Source: Aculops lycopersici
Taxonomy: Eukaryota > Arthropoda > Arachnida > Trombidiformes > Eriophyidae
Assembly (NCBI GenBank): GCA_015350385.1
Contig: WNKI01000002.1
Span: 3,846,894 to 3,910,893, forward strand
Length of the DNA: 64,000 nt
Direction of reading: 5' to 3'
The notes under the pieces are model-generated. The model saw only the letters and a list, made by a program, of their open reading frames with translations. It did not search any database and was not told the DNA's origin. The position numbers and the translations under genes are program-made. This document shows, piece after piece, positions 31,853 to 45,143 of the stretch. The number at the start of each line of letters is the position of its first letter. The first letter of the stretch is position 1.

Positions 31853-33214
31853 TACCTGTAGTTTCGAACAACACATTTTGTGTGGCGTCAGTGTGATATT
31901 GTTGATACAGCAACCGACGAAACGTGTGGAATCTCGCACTTCCGCTTTGATCAGATTCCTCTCTTTCTCGCCGAGTTCAATGGAGTCGAATGTAATTTCT
32001 TTTCTCCAAAACAAAGTAACATTTTGAAGCGCAATTTTGTGGCTCATGTGGCAGAGGAGTAGAATCTATGCCAATATTTTGTAGCAAATCACCTCTTCGA
32101 TTCGCAAGGTATCGGCGATGTTACGTTATGCTCTCGTCGACGACCACGACCAAGAGATCAGGGGAGTTTAGAGCGAGAAATTCATTGAGATCGCAGTGGG
32201 GATTCTCATATTTTGAGTCAAAATTAGAGGATTATCATAAGAGAAACTACTCGACTGTTTGTTTTATACCAGCAAGAAGCCTATTGAGCTGCCCATTGTT
32301 ATGGCTGAAGATTTTTCCTGTGATTTTTAACACAATCTGCTTATTGATGATAGTAAACGCAGCGAGTGGCCGCAAATTGCGAGGTTCGCCTCGAGAATCA
32401 ACAGGTAGGGCGAGAGCTAAGTGCGCGCCGCTAACTCGCTCGCGTTGGCTTCTCAAAATATGGAAACAAGGGAAGAATTCAAATTAGTTGGCTGAATTGA
32501 ATTAAAAACTCGCGTTACTGGCAATTGGAAATGGGGGGGGGGGGACTTTTGCCTTACCTTTTGGCCCACCGACGACGACGACGACGACGACACAGTCGAC
32601 GATGATGGCTACGGAGCGGGGGAGAGAAATCTTCTATTTAGAGAAAAAACTCCGTAGCCATTTTGCCGCCTTTCGAATTTGGGGGAGAGAAAAGTGGACA
32701 TCCGGATGAAGGTCGCCGTTAGAAGTCACAAGGTAGAGGTCGAATTTGCTCTTCCCACTTCACTTCAGTAGTGTGGCTTTGTGATCAAATTTGCTTCTAC
32801 AAAAAAGCGAGCGAAAGAGAAGGAAACTGAAGGCCACACACGCGATCGCGAGAGAGGGAGAGAAGTGGGCATATATCACGCTGCTCACTTGGTGGCTTCT
32901 CACCTGGATTGATTTATCAGGCCAATTGGTTGTCCAGTGGGTTGGTTATTTGTCTGTTTGTTAGGTTGTTAGCCTAAAAGTGGAATCTCTGGCTTTCGAG
33001 GGAAGAGCGGGAAGCGACACTTCAATTCGTCGAGCTGGAGTTGGTGGAAAAGTTGACACTTCGACTGAAATCTGGACTCTAGTTGGCAAATCGATTTTTC
33101 ATTTCATCTTCCAAAACTCCCCTCTAGTTTTTTCTGAGTTTCAAATGGCAAATTTAGCTGGAGCAATTAGACGCTTGCGCTCATCCGGGTGACTTTTTCC
33201 CTCTCTCGGCCACC

Positions 33215-33245
33215 AACTCACTTACCTGAGGTAGGTAAGTGAGTT
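33215..33245. repeat. Perfect inverted repeat, 13-bp arms, 5-nt loop
   Basis: AACTCACTTACCT at 33215-33227 is the exact reverse complement of 33233-33245, with loop GAGGT. The left arm ends in a TTACCTG (CAGGTAA) site and the right arm contains the related TAGGTAA. Confidence 0.85.
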
Positions 33246-33386
33246 ATGAGTTTGAACTGATATGCTCTATGTGGAGCATTACCTGGTGGCCGCCAGTCGG
33301 CGCGCTGGAAGCCGGCCAGCGCAACTAATAATCGAAATAACTGTCGCCATTAGTCTAATGCGCGCGCGAGTTCTCTCTCTCTCTCT

Positions 33387-33406
33387 NNNNNNNNNNNNNN
33401 NNNNNN
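33387..33406. other. Assembly gap (20 N) in a CT microsatellite
   Basis: Twenty Ns interrupt a CT run (TC repeats on both sides). The fixed size suggests a placeholder for a gap of unknown length. Confidence 0.98.
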
Positions 33407-34420
33407 TCTCTATCGCCAGGTAAGTAGAGTTCCTCTCAAATGTCTCACCTTTCGAGAGTTTCGCTCGTTGACTTTTGTTCATCCCCATCAAGATTTAGTC
33501 TTGGAGACGAAACTTGAGTTGGCGAGTAACTGACTAATCGCTGCTGGCCGTGATTATTATTATTATTATTATTGCTATTATGGCTATTTTTATTATGATC
33601 ACCTTCTGGTCCGGCGAATATCTAAGCTGGACTAATCTCTCTCTTTCTAGTTGATAGTTTGGATACTCATCTGCGAGCTAGCTGCAGTCTACTAGCTGCT
33701 GCCAGATGATGATGGTGATCTTGAGCAGCAGAAAAGATTTGACCAGGTAAATTGATCCTCAGGTGGTGGTGGTAGTAGTAGCAGTAGCAAAGTCTGGAAG
33801 TGTCACCGCGAATCCGCGTAATCCCCTGCCAGATTTGAACCAAAGACTGAAAATTGGAGTTGCTTTAGGAAGCGAGTGGCAAATTTTTCTTGTGGCAAGC
33901 ATAGCCAAAGATTAGCTCACCTTTAAACCAAAAGAAGTAGAAATTTTCACTTATTTTGCCAGCTTCAATTGGAAAATTATACAGTCTCTTTGGTTTGGTC
34001 AGCGTAACTGTGAGCCAGGTAATCGCCAGTCGACCAAACAACCGAGTAGCAAAGAGCAACCGACGAGAAACTAAACGTGTTGTGACACTCTCTTGCCACT
34101 CGCCTTAGGTTTACCTGACGTCGCGCGGATTACGTTAGCTTCGAGCAAAGGAGAGCAAGATGGAGGGAGCAAGCGTAAGAATGTTGTGATTGCACATTAT
34201 TGTCAATGCCGACAGATTGGCCAAAAATTTGCTCGGTAAGTAAGCGCAAACTTCCGCTCTTCTCCTGCTGGTTCTTGGCTCAGAAAGCAAGCGCAGCAAA
34301 AAAAATTAATATTGTATCAACAATCAATCAAATCTTCTCTTTCCAATAAAACGCCATGCACCAAAAGTTTTGCACAATAAAAGTTTTGCTTTACTCTTAG
34401 TTATGGTTTAGTTTTGTCTT

Positions 34421-34475
34421 CAACTCAACTCAACTCAACTCATCTCTTCGATTCGATTCGATTCGATTCGATTCG
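34421..34475. repeat. Two adjacent pentanucleotide repeats
   Basis: Four CAACT units (34421-34440) are followed closely by about five ATTCG units (34449-34475). Confidence 0.85.
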
Positions 34476-35470
34476 CTTTGGTAGCCGATAAGAATCTCTT
34501 CCATTGTTTGCATCACCATCACCAGCGGCAACGAAACTATGACGCAAACTTGACGACGACGGCGACATCGTGAAAATTAAAACCAACCTTCCAGGTGGGC
34601 GTACAAATTTTGCTCCAAGTTTTTCAAGTTCTTTTCTCTCGGAATGGCAACTAAACAATAGCAAAGGCGGCGGGAGAAGCTATAGGTTTACCTGTAGAAA
34701 AGAGCGTCGACCGCAACTAGCCGCTCGGTTGGCTGACTGACTGATAACTCATTTAGCGCTGCGCCGTTAGCACCAAATTAATTGAGTCGCAGTTTCTCTC
34801 GCTTCTTTGCCGTTCACTCACTCACTCACTCATTTGCTCGCAGAAAAAAAACTAAAGCAGTTGCGAACTGGCAGCTGAATTGTGGACAGACGCAAACAGG
34901 AAGTTGGCAACTAAAAAGACGTCAACAGCGACGAACGACGACGACGACGAACGTTCATTAACTGAAATGCGAGCAACAGAAATTGAGTGGGGCGCTTACT
35001 TATTTCTCTCTCGCCCTCTTGCTCGCTGCAAACTAACTGACTCCAAATCTAAAACCACGAACCTTAACTCTAGAGTCGGTGGTTGCGGCTGTTCTGGCTT
35101 GTCGCTTTGCTGTTGCGTCGTCGGCCATTGAGTTCGAACTTCTCGTTCCTGTCGGGCCAACGGCAAAACAAACAAAGTGCAATTGAAACAAATAAACTTT
35201 ATCGCTTCCCTCGCCTCGTCGCAGTCGGTTGTCGTGGTTGTGGATGTGGATGTAATTCTCGCTGAAGTTGCCACAATTATCGCACTCGCCGCCGCCGACG
35301 ACACTTATCGTCCATTTACTCGGCTTCCCGTTCAGCTTGAGTTACGTGGCAACGACGACGAGGGCGACAAGCGCCGCCAAAACTCTAGGTAAGCAAGTGA
35401 GTGGTTCCTTTTCCTCTGTCTCTTTCTCTGGTTTTTGTTGGCGGTTATTGTTTTTTGGGCGCGTCCTTAC

Positions 35471-35507
35471 GAACTGAACTGAACTGAACTGAACCGAACT
35501 AAACTAA
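35471..35507. repeat. GAACT pentanucleotide repeat
   Basis: Four perfect GAACT units, then GAACC, GAACT and degenerate AAACT units. Confidence 0.85.
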
Positions 35508-36035
35508 ATGCTGCGCTTATCTCTACTTTGTATCGGCAATTTCGCAACACTCGCTCGCAGGTTTTATAATGACGCAACCGAAACTCGGTCCTCCACTTGA
35601 ATCAGGAGGACAAAGGAAGACTCTCATTGGAGTTCAAAGAGAGTGACACGAACCAAACGAGCAAACCAACAAGCGAACCAAATAGGTGATCTGGTTGCTT
35701 GATTGTCGTTATCGTTGTCGTCGTCTTCGATTTGTCTTCGAGTTTGCGCCAACCAAACAGGAAACAAGCAGTATAAATATAAAAGTCCTTTCTCCCTCCT
35801 AATAATGTAATACTGATACACGACCAGAAACCAGAGAAACACGAGCTACAAGTTGAGCCACGAGAAAAACAAGGGGCAAACGTTGGAACTCATCCAACTA
35901 GTTTCAACAACCAAATAAAGGCGTTCAATTTCCCATAGCATCACCGGGGAGTTCTATTCGAAAGTTAAGCCGAAATTGCCACTCACAATTGCGATTGTGT
36001 GTCCAGGAAAACTAGAATAAATACTAGCACCACTC

Positions 36036-36053
36036 CGTTTATCAGGATAAACG
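36036..36053. repeat. Perfect inverted repeat, 8-bp arms, 2-nt centre
   Basis: CGTTTATC and GATAAACG flank AG. Weaker than the longer hairpins but of the same type. Confidence 0.7.
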
Positions 36054-37605
36054 ATTTGGTATTATAATAATAATAGTAACTTATTGTTGAATGAATGGAA
36101 CTCAACTAAACTGAACACGAATAGTTGCCATTCGGTTGGTGGCACGTAACTCGCTCTCAATCTTTAACTGGTCACTGGAGACTGACGTCCATTGAAATAC
36201 CCTCGAGTCTGTCTCAATCTCTCGCTCACTTACTCAGTCATTCGATTGCAAGCGTTCTGGCGAAGGAGTCTCTTGGACTCGCTTCTTTGAGATAAGTTAG
36301 TGGACAACAATGAATTTGAATGAATCTCTCTCTCTCTCTTTTCTGCTTCTCGCTGCTTCCTGTTTCGTCCACTGAGAAATTGATACTGATTCAGTTGTTG
36401 TTGTTGTTGCTGTTACTGTTACTGTTTGCCACCTTAACAACAATAGAATTTCTCTCGGCAACAGAGGAACTTTGTGGAGAAGTAAGAAGAGAGGAGAAAA
36501 GTAGATCACCGACGACGACGACGCTAATCTCTCGTCTTGAATTCCGCGCTTCGTGTGCTTTACCTTCCCTCTCGTCGTCCACTACTCTCAACTTTGCTCC
36601 TCAACGACGAGGCCGTTGAACTGACGTGCAACGTGCAGTATGCAAATTGGCCATCGATTGGCTCGATGGTTGGCTTCGGTGACTAGGAGTCGACAAACAA
36701 GCGGCTCAATGTGCAAACGGAACGAGGCGGCCAGTAGCGCTACGGATGAGGCACAAACGTTTTCCTTTGCCTTTGGTGTTGGTGCTGCTGCTGCTAGCGC
36801 GTATCTAATTGCCTGCTGTTTACCTGGATGGTTAGGCAAACGACAACAATGCTGCGGCAGATTTGCATTACATTGCATTGGTAGCGGCAAATGATTCCGC
36901 TCTGCTCATTGGAACACGAGCGAGTGTTTCTATGCGACGACGCTACCATTCTTCTTGCAGGTAAAAGCCAAGGGCTAGAAATCAACATTAACGCCTCAAA
37001 ATTGACGCTCCAAAGCGAGAGGCACTCTCGCCAAGCAACAAATAAACACAAAGAACAGAAGCCATCGGTTGCTTCTGCGATGGCAAATGCGCCATTGCAA
37101 AGGTGAGATGATGGCTCTCAATTACAGCCTGTTGATTTCTCAATTGCTTTGGTCCATCTCTCTCTCTCGCTCATACACTCTCAAGTTAAACTCTCAAGTT
37201 TCTCTCGCTCTTAACTTTTCGCCATGCTATTCTTCTTTGGCAATGTGATCGCTATGCGCATCGACCAGCAAGCAGCCAGGTGAACGCTCGCTCTGGTTGT
37301 TGTTGTTTTTTTTCGGTTTTCCGCGCATCAGGTAACCAGGTAGCCGAGCGGTTGGTAGCGCTGGATTAAACGACGAGTGACAAGCGCAAAGTCAGTCTGG
37401 TGGTCAGTGGAGGTGACAAGAACAAGCAAAATTTGCCGCCTCAATTGGTGACTACTGAAATATATATATATATTTATATACAATAAAACGAGAGCAAAGC
37501 AAACCCATAAAACTGTTAACGCTTCTGTTCCACTTTTAGAGCGTCGATCGAATTCGCCATATTGAACGGGAAGTTTTTTCTCCGGCCAGAGGACGACAAT
37601 TGCAA

Positions 37606-37624
37606 AAATTTACCTGGTAAATTT
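37606..37624. repeat. Palindrome centred on a CAGGTAA site
   Basis: AAATTTACC and GGTAAATTT flank a single T, giving a 19-bp palindrome that contains TTACCTG read leftward and TGGTAA read rightward. Confidence 0.8.
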
Positions 37625-38417
37625 GCCTGCTTGGCGCTCTTCACGCTGCGCGCTGCTCACTCCGGTGGCAAATTAGCTGCTCTCTCGGCTGTAATTTGGA
37701 TCACACTTCCTCTAGCTGGTAGCTGGTAGCTCTGATCGATTTCATTTGAGAGTAGGAGAAATCAATAGAATGTAATGGAATGGAATAAAACTGGTGATTT
37801 CTACTGAAGATTTGCACACTTAAACATCTCGAGAGAAAAAACAGCGACGGGGAAGAAACTTTGACTTGCCCTTCGAGAGTTCAAATCGGGAGAAATGAGA
37901 CGGCAAAGCAAAAGCGTGTAATTTGCACGCAAAATTTGACGCCATTCGTCGCACCGGCCGTCACCACCGGATGTTTCTCGGCCTTAGTTGTAGTTGTTGC
38001 TTTTTAACTGGCGAGAAATAAACTGACTGAGGAAAAAGAAAGCCAAGTGGACTAAATCGATGCCAGCACGCAACTTTGTAGCGCCACCAAGAGCGCGACG
38101 GAGCCACTTGTTGCCGATGGTCGATCGGCACCGAGATACCGATCGACCAGTGGACAAGTCCGGGCCAAGAAATAGTCACTGTCACTTTCGCAAAGCCAGC
38201 AAAGGTGGACCCTGATTGAGATGCCAAAGTGGCCGGCGCGCAACCGGTGGCAGTTTTGGAAAATAATCGATATGGATAATTACCTGCAAGCGAGGACATC
38301 GAAGCGACAGCGACCGATCGAGCGGCAGGTAAGAATCCGGCGCTCGCGTGACTGGCGAACGCTAACTCCAGCGGCGGTGATAACTCGAGACTCTTTTTTG
38401 GGCCAAATAATCTAGCA

Positions 38418-38448
38418 AGAGATGAGATGAGATGAGATGAGATGAGAT
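38418..38448. repeat. GATGA pentanucleotide repeat
   Basis: Six or so tandem GATGA (AGATG) units in intergenic DNA. Confidence 0.85.
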
Positions 38449-40046
38449 CATCGCGGTGTTCCTTGGCCAAAAGTACCGCAAAATGGCCGAGTCAAATTTA
38501 CAAGAGGCCTCCTGTTCGCGGCGTATAGCATGACACGATGCTTGTCGCAGGTAAAGTTTTAAAGTGATCCAACGCTCGGAGCGGCAACAGGTGACGGCCA
38601 AGTGACAGTTGCGGCCCCCGACTCCTTTGTTGTTTTCGAAGTTCGAGAATCTCTCACGTAAAGGGCAACGAATGACAGACAGAGAGATCGACGCAGTTGA
38701 AATGTCGATTGTTATATGTATCAAATCTTCTGAATGACAACAGAAAACAAGCAGGTGTAACATGGCCACTTGTTGTTGTTGTTGTTTACATAGGAGATCC
38801 AAATTCAAGTTGCGCTCACCTGTACAGTGTTACAGGCAACCACGACAACGACAACAATTGACTTTGCAGGGAAGTCAATTCTTGTCGGGCATCAATTGCC
38901 AGTCTCTCGAGGTCAAAATTTGGACTGGGAATGCGGGTGGTCGACTGGCGCCACTTTGGTTTGGCCCGAAGCCTGGGAGTTGCGGCGTCGCTCACTGTGA
39001 TCGACGCCGCGGAGTTTCTCTCAATGAGTTTTTCTATTTGGCCAGGTAACAGGTAACATTGATCCACAATGCAGCTGCTGCTGTGGCCGCAGGTGAATCA
39101 TAAGCGGCGGCATTAGCGGCGATAATAATAGCACTCGACGTTAACTTTCGGACTAACTGACGCTTGGCTCCTTGCGCGCAGCGCGTGAGAATCCACCTTG
39201 AAACGTCGCTCTACTGAATGAGAGTCAAATGGCTCAGATTTATATTTATAATATAAATCCTCCGATCCAATTGGTCAACACGACGATCGGCATCATCAGT
39301 GGCGCCAAGGAAAGTGGCGCAACTGAGGCCAAACTTGTGCCCAAGATGATGGCGCGATTGATTGTGTGCTTAGTTTCAGGCACCGGTCTTCTATTGTGAC
39401 TTTTGTCATTCTCACATTGAATTAGGACTCGAGTCAAGTAAAACTAGCAAGTCTATTTGGCGAGTCGATTAAACCAAGAGAGCAGCGAGAAGATGAATGA
39501 TGAAACTTTTCCACTGTCTCTGTTTCTCGCTAGAATGCAACCATGCAAATCGGCGCTAATGTCCATGGAGCCCGAGAGACGCAACACGACGCGTCGTCTC
39601 TCCTATCCATTTACACACAAACATACAGAGAGTTAGTGTGACATGAGTCTAGAGACAAAAGTAAGCCCGTCATTTTCGCCTCATTATGGCGACATCAACT
39701 TTCTCAGGAGTGTTGCCGAGAGTTCAGCTGTTCATTTGAGATTAGTATTAGTGTTACAGCTTGGAAGAGACGTGAAAAGGGAAAAGGCCACACGCGCCGC
39801 GCGATTGTCCGACTGGTCGATTGCGCAAGACCCTCGATGCTCAGCCCGACGAAAGCAGCAACGCCAAACAAAAACCCCGATGTTCGGCCGAGCAAATCAA
39901 CTTGGCGTCGAGAGGTAATCGTCGTCGTTGTCGCTAGTGTCTTGGTGTTTCGTTTAGTAAAAAAGACGACGACGATTCAATTATCTTGGCGCAATCGCTT
40001 CGTCCATTTTCTCCGCTCCGTTACCTAGCGGTTGGTGGCAAGTCGA

Positions 40047-40085
40047 GCGAGACTTTCAATCTAGACATTAGATTGAAAGTCTCGC
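40047..40085. repeat. Perfect inverted repeat, 17-bp arms, 5-nt loop
   Basis: GCGAGACTTTCAATCTA at 40047-40063 pairs without mismatch with 40069-40085; the loop is GACAT. It is the longest perfect hairpin I found in the window. There is no tract of T after it and no adjacent gene, so a terminator role is not indicated. Confidence 0.9.
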
Positions 40086-41511
40086 AGAAACTCACTGGCA
40101 AAAGAGAGTCAGACCAAATGGAGAAACCGAGCGGAACTAAATCATAGATCCTGTGTCTTGTGCTCCTTAATGCTCGAGACAATCTCAATTGGTTGGCCTC
40201 GTTGATGCTCATCAAGTTTAGCCTCTTGGATAGATTTAGGCAGAGTGCAAATTCGGAAGCTCCAAATAATCGTGTCTCATTTCTAGGAAACACTAGAATC
40301 TACAAGGGGTTTTGTGCGAGTGGAAAACTAGTAGGAGATAATCGAGTGGCTAGCATAACTAAAGGACTAGAATGAGCAAAAAACAATGCAACTAACTGAG
40401 AGGTCGGATTCGATCTAAACAGCGAGCGAGAGAGCCAGATATTAAGCTAGGCTCAGGTGCGTCGTCTTAATTCTGTTATGAGATATTATGTAACACTTGA
40501 TTGATCGCTCATTTGCTTGATAACTTGCTCGCTTGATTATCTTCTTAATTCAAAATGCAGTGAGAGAGATGATGCAGTTAAGCTAAACAGATTGAGTGGG
40601 TGATTCTTTCTATCTAAACTTGCTTTTTCTTTCTGTTTGTTTGACTAGTTGGCTTTCTTTGGGGAACAGCTTCACTTAAAACGAAACATGAACTTGAATT
40701 ACGCCGACCTCCACTGCTCAGGCAAACTGACCAGTCGAGTCGACGAGATTCAAGGTAAAAGTCGAACAACACAAAAGCTAATCAATCAATTTGTGTCTTG
40801 TGTGCCCGAGAGAAATCATTCACTTCACTTTAGTTACTACTGCTTTCCTCTTCTTATCGCTAAAACCTCAGCTTCGATTGCCCCGAGTTTCTTCAGGTTT
40901 CTCCAGGCGCCAAAAGTGGGAAACTTGAGAGGAAAAAGGCACACAGAAACAACTTGTTGCTGTCTTGTTACGTTCCTCTGATGTTTGCTCACTTCCATTC
41001 GATTTCACATCCAATTTCTCGCAACATTGTATAACAAGGAGCAACATAGAGACTTTGCGGGAAATTACGCAACAGCCGGCGAAGTGTTTGCTCACTTGAG
41101 TTTCTAGTTCGAAACAAAAAACAACTACAACTCAATCCTCTTCGAATTCGAGAAGCAAGAAGTCGCATATGATTTACGAGTCTCTCGATGCTTTCAATAG
41201 GAAAATATTATAATCTCCCTCTTCTTCTTTTTCTTCATCCGAAACTCCAACTTTAACTCCTGGAGCGAGTGAGCTACTGGACTTTTCTCCTCCCAAACAT
41301 TTGCCGCTTCTACCTTCTTCCTTCCAGTCAACTTTGTCGTATAAATCAGCCAGGTAAACAAACAACTCGCTTGGCCGCTGAATTTATGGTTCACCAATAC
41401 CACTAACAAACAAACTCACAATTGTCTCCATCTTCCTGTAGCTTAAAGAGCGAGTAAGTTGAGTGTCGATTGGTCGACGAAAAGGTAGGCGGCAGACACA
41501 ATTAGCGCCAC

Positions 41512-41534
41512 TGAGTCTGGTGCAACCAGACTCA
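41512..41534. repeat. Perfect inverted repeat, 10-bp arms, 3-nt loop
   Basis: TGAGTCTGGT at 41512-41521 pairs with 41525-41534 around GCA. Confidence 0.85.
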
Positions 41535-41885
41535 TGGACAACAAATAAAATTCGAAATCTCCTGATTCATTATCAATTGTTTTCAATCTAATTCTGAGAG
41601 CAGTTTGCACGTTCAAGACAAGTAGTAAAAAGAAGAGTGCTACTTCTTTGCTTGCAAATCCTAATATCCAAATTTGGTTGTTTACAAACGGGAAATAAAT
41701 CAGGCGAAAAGTGTTAAAAATAGTCCAGTTTTGTGGCTACGGATGCGGAAAAACTCAAAGACTTGGTGAGTAGGAGTTTGAGTTTGAGTTTAAGTTAAAG
41801 CTGAAGCTGAAGCTGAAGCTGGAGGTAGAGATAGAGAGACAAAGCAAACATCTTTTTCAAGTTTTACTACCAAACCAAGTAGCAG

Positions 41886-41909
41886 TCGAATAGCAAATGT
41901 GCTATTCGA
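41886..41909. repeat. Perfect inverted repeat, 10-bp arms, 4-nt loop
   Basis: TCGAATAGCA at 41886-41895 pairs with 41900-41909 around AATG. Confidence 0.85.
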
Positions 41910-44900
41910 ACTTCGAATATAACAACAACTGAAACAACCACTTGGTGGTTCAATCCGAATGCAGAAAACACTTCGCTTGAAAGAGAGAGAATCGCAAATC
42001 ATAATGTGAAATGTTTGCAAGATCAATTTTATCTCCATCTCTGTCTTTCTTGTTAGTTAAATCCAATCGTTCACTTGGACTGAGAGATTGTAGTTGGCCA
42101 GCAATGATGATAATAATAATAATAATAATTGTCTTTTGCATCCGCATTGATGCCGCTGTCTCCTCGACTACCAGTTGCCACTGCCACTGTAATTGGTTCA
42201 AATCCTCTTATGGGCATCGATTAAAATGGATTCCACAAGTTGCTGCAATGTCGGCGGTGGTGGGCACTACAACAACGAGACTTTGACCATTTTGTGGCAA
42301 ACGCTTTGACCACAGCAATCAAATTCGGTGCCACCAACAGGAAATTGGTGCCCGCACTTTTTCCGCTTCTGAAATCTAAAAGAAGCGACGACATCAAACG
42401 ACGAGCAACCACCACTTGATGCTCTCGGCTCGTCAATCGTCACTCTCCTTGCTTGATTGCTCATGATGCTCAGAGAGCTCGGTGGTCGCGGTGGCCGTCG
42501 GTGGCGTTTAATTGGCGCCTCTCTCACTTGGCTTGATATAAAATTGGAATAGCATCGGCCAGAGGCAAAGATGAAACAATCGCGGCGCGCGACTATTAAC
42601 GCTCTAGCCAGACTAACAACACATCACATCGGATCCGATTCGATTCGATTCGATTGATTTCAATCGCCTTACTTCACCCACTAGGAGGAGCGAGTTGTTT
42701 GTTTGTGTTTGCGCGCATTTGTTTGTTGTATCTACTACACAACCACCGTTTACCTGCAGTTTACCTGCCCGATTTGCGATTTGCGCAGGTAAAGTCTCGC
42801 CGGTACGCTTCGCTTTCTACTTGACGCTAAAATCAAGTTCACCTTTTTACCGGCGACTTTTGCTCCAAGTGGCCAGCTGTCCGGTGCCGCTCTTGCTGTT
42901 GATTGGTTTGAAGAGACTCTCCGTGTGTCTGATCGCAAAGCTACAACGCCAATGACAACAATGCGCGAAACTTGAAACTTTCGTTCGGTCTATTTGTCGC
43001 TCTTCTTCCTCATTACTATAGCCTTTGCTATTAGAGTGGTTAGTTACCTGAGAGAGAAATTTTGCCCCCTCTTCCTACGACCTCCTGTATTCGAATGGAA
43101 ACGTGTGGCTGCCAGTCGCACACTTCGACGCGCTCAATCGAGTGGTAACTGGAAAACTCACTTGCATCTACAGCCGACTCTTCAGCGGCTGCGGTCCAGT
43201 GACTTGTGCCCAGGTGAGTCCGCCAATCTACGACGCTATGCGAGATAGATTTTCTCTGGCTCTCTCTCTATGGAATTCATTATGGAATTGTTGGCTTTAG
43301 TTGTGGGCGAGTTTTCCCCACAGTTCCATTGTGCCAGCAAACTCACTACCAAAGCAACTGGCAAACTTATCGGAGGACAAGAAGGAACTTGACCAGTCAG
43401 CGCTAAGTGACTGAGATTCCTGGTGATCAGCGCGACGTTTGACAGCACCAACATTTGGCTCACTGGCTGGATCCTCGAGTGGCACCAACAATGAGATAGA
43501 AAGAGAGAGAGAGAGAGAAATTGATTTTTGAAAAATTATCGCTCGCCCACAAGTTACTTGTGAGCAGGTAATTCCAAGTTTCTATTTTCAAAATTTGAAC
43601 CTCCAACTCCACGTCAATTGGTCTTTTTCCCACTGACAAACTACTTGAGATTTCGACCGTGTGTCCAAACCTCCAAAGTTGATTTTGAAGCAAAAGAAGA
43701 GAGGGAATTGGAGCAGACAGACAGTCGGACAAACAAACAAGCCAACCAAACAAACAGAGTGACCGACGGATAGATGGTCACAAACAACAAGTCAGACAAT
43801 TGGAGGGCAGCAGATAATTGGACGAGCAACAAGTGGTTCGCGCGCCAACTTTTACCTGTCAGCTCGTACTCAAAAAGTCTCTCTCTCTCTCTCTCATCTG
43901 AGAGTTGGAATCGAGTTTCTACTCGAACAGAATAGAGTAGAACAAACAGGAAGCGAGCCTCTTAAGGTGTCAGTTAAGGCACCAAATTCGAATGTTGAAT
44001 CCTCGAAGAAGAGGCGGAGGAAAGAAGAGGAAAGTTGTGTCAATTAGGGGAGCTGGTTGTTTTGGCAACACAGAAAACTCGAGGCGCAATAATAAAGAGG
44101 AGGAAAAATAAACTACTGCGCCACTTGTTGCACCCTCGCATAGGAAACCACCACAACCAATCTTTAGGGACAACCGCGAAGTGAGACGTCAACTTGTTGG
44201 ATTGGCTGGCCGGCCCGGCCGCTGGACAGTTAGGTTATTTCGTCTTGCTCCGATGATTCGCTTAGGAGAGGAGCCAGCAAGTGGTTGGCCGGCCGTTTGC
44301 GCCACTTAAGTCATCACCCTGAGGTTGAAAATTGCGTCCCGTTCTCCTTGGTTGTCGTCAATGTCTTCGATGTCCTCTTCTATTTGGTGTTGATGATGCC
44401 CCTCAATTCGTTGTCGCGCTCTTCGATTACGATTACGACGACGACCAAGACAAAGTTGAGAGAATTTACGTCTTCCTCGCAATCCTCTGGTCAAAGTCTA
44501 CAGGTGGGCGAGTTTAGTAAACTTGGCCAGCGACTTTAGCGCTGCACTGACAAACTAACTTTGCATTGGAACCTGGTGGCTCGCTAAGTTAGCCAACGAG
44601 CAATCAAGTGGCCAAGTTTTCAAGTGGAATTGCGATGGGCAGTCGAGTGTCGCTCGGCTCGAGGAAAGTCGTCAAGTTGGTGGTTGTCGTCGCTCGCGTA
44701 TCGTCATTTAGATTTTGAGCGGCGATAATAAAATAATAGCAATAATAATGATGATGATAAAAGTAGCAGACTTTGCCTTTCAATCTCGTCTCTGTCTTTC
44801 CCAATCTAAACTTGCAGCAGTGAGAAGTGATAGCAAGCAACCGACGAGAAGTGACACGAAAAGTCAACTGGCAAACGTTGGCTTCGATGGCCACTGGTTT

Positions 44901-44943
44901 AGTTCGCGAGTTTAAGGAAAGGAAAAAGTTAGATTCTTTTGGG

Positions 44944-44976
44944 TGATATCAGTTTTTAAACTAGAAACTGATATCA
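44944..44976. repeat. Perfect inverted repeat, 12-bp arms, 9-nt loop
   Basis: TGATATCAGTTT at 44944-44955 pairs with 44965-44976. Each arm contains the palindrome TGATATCA, and GATATCAGCTGAT follows, so several fold states are possible. Confidence 0.85.
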
Positions 44977-45111
44977 GCTGATACATCCACAGGTTGTCGC
45001 CGGCGCGTCGCTTCGACGCGCCACTTCCTTTTGCTCGCTCGCCCTTTCACCTTCGCTTCTCGCTCGCTCTCGCTCCCTAAAACCAAAACTGTTTCCTCTG
45101 TTTGGCCGCTG

Positions 45112-45143
45112 GTCCAGTCTAGTGATTGCATTGTAGACTGGAC
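45112..45143. repeat. Perfect inverted repeat, 10-bp arms, 12-nt loop
   Basis: GTCCAGTCTA at 45112-45121 pairs with 45134-45143. Confidence 0.8.

Noticed and set aside
37961..38470. 169-codon minus-strand open frame
   Set aside because: It ends in simple GATGA repeat translation and shows no domain; competing frames exist on both strands.
42196..42206. GGTTCAAATCC, resembling a tRNA B box
   Set aside because: No A box or cloverleaf can be formed with the AT-repeat upstream; no tRNA gene was found in the window.
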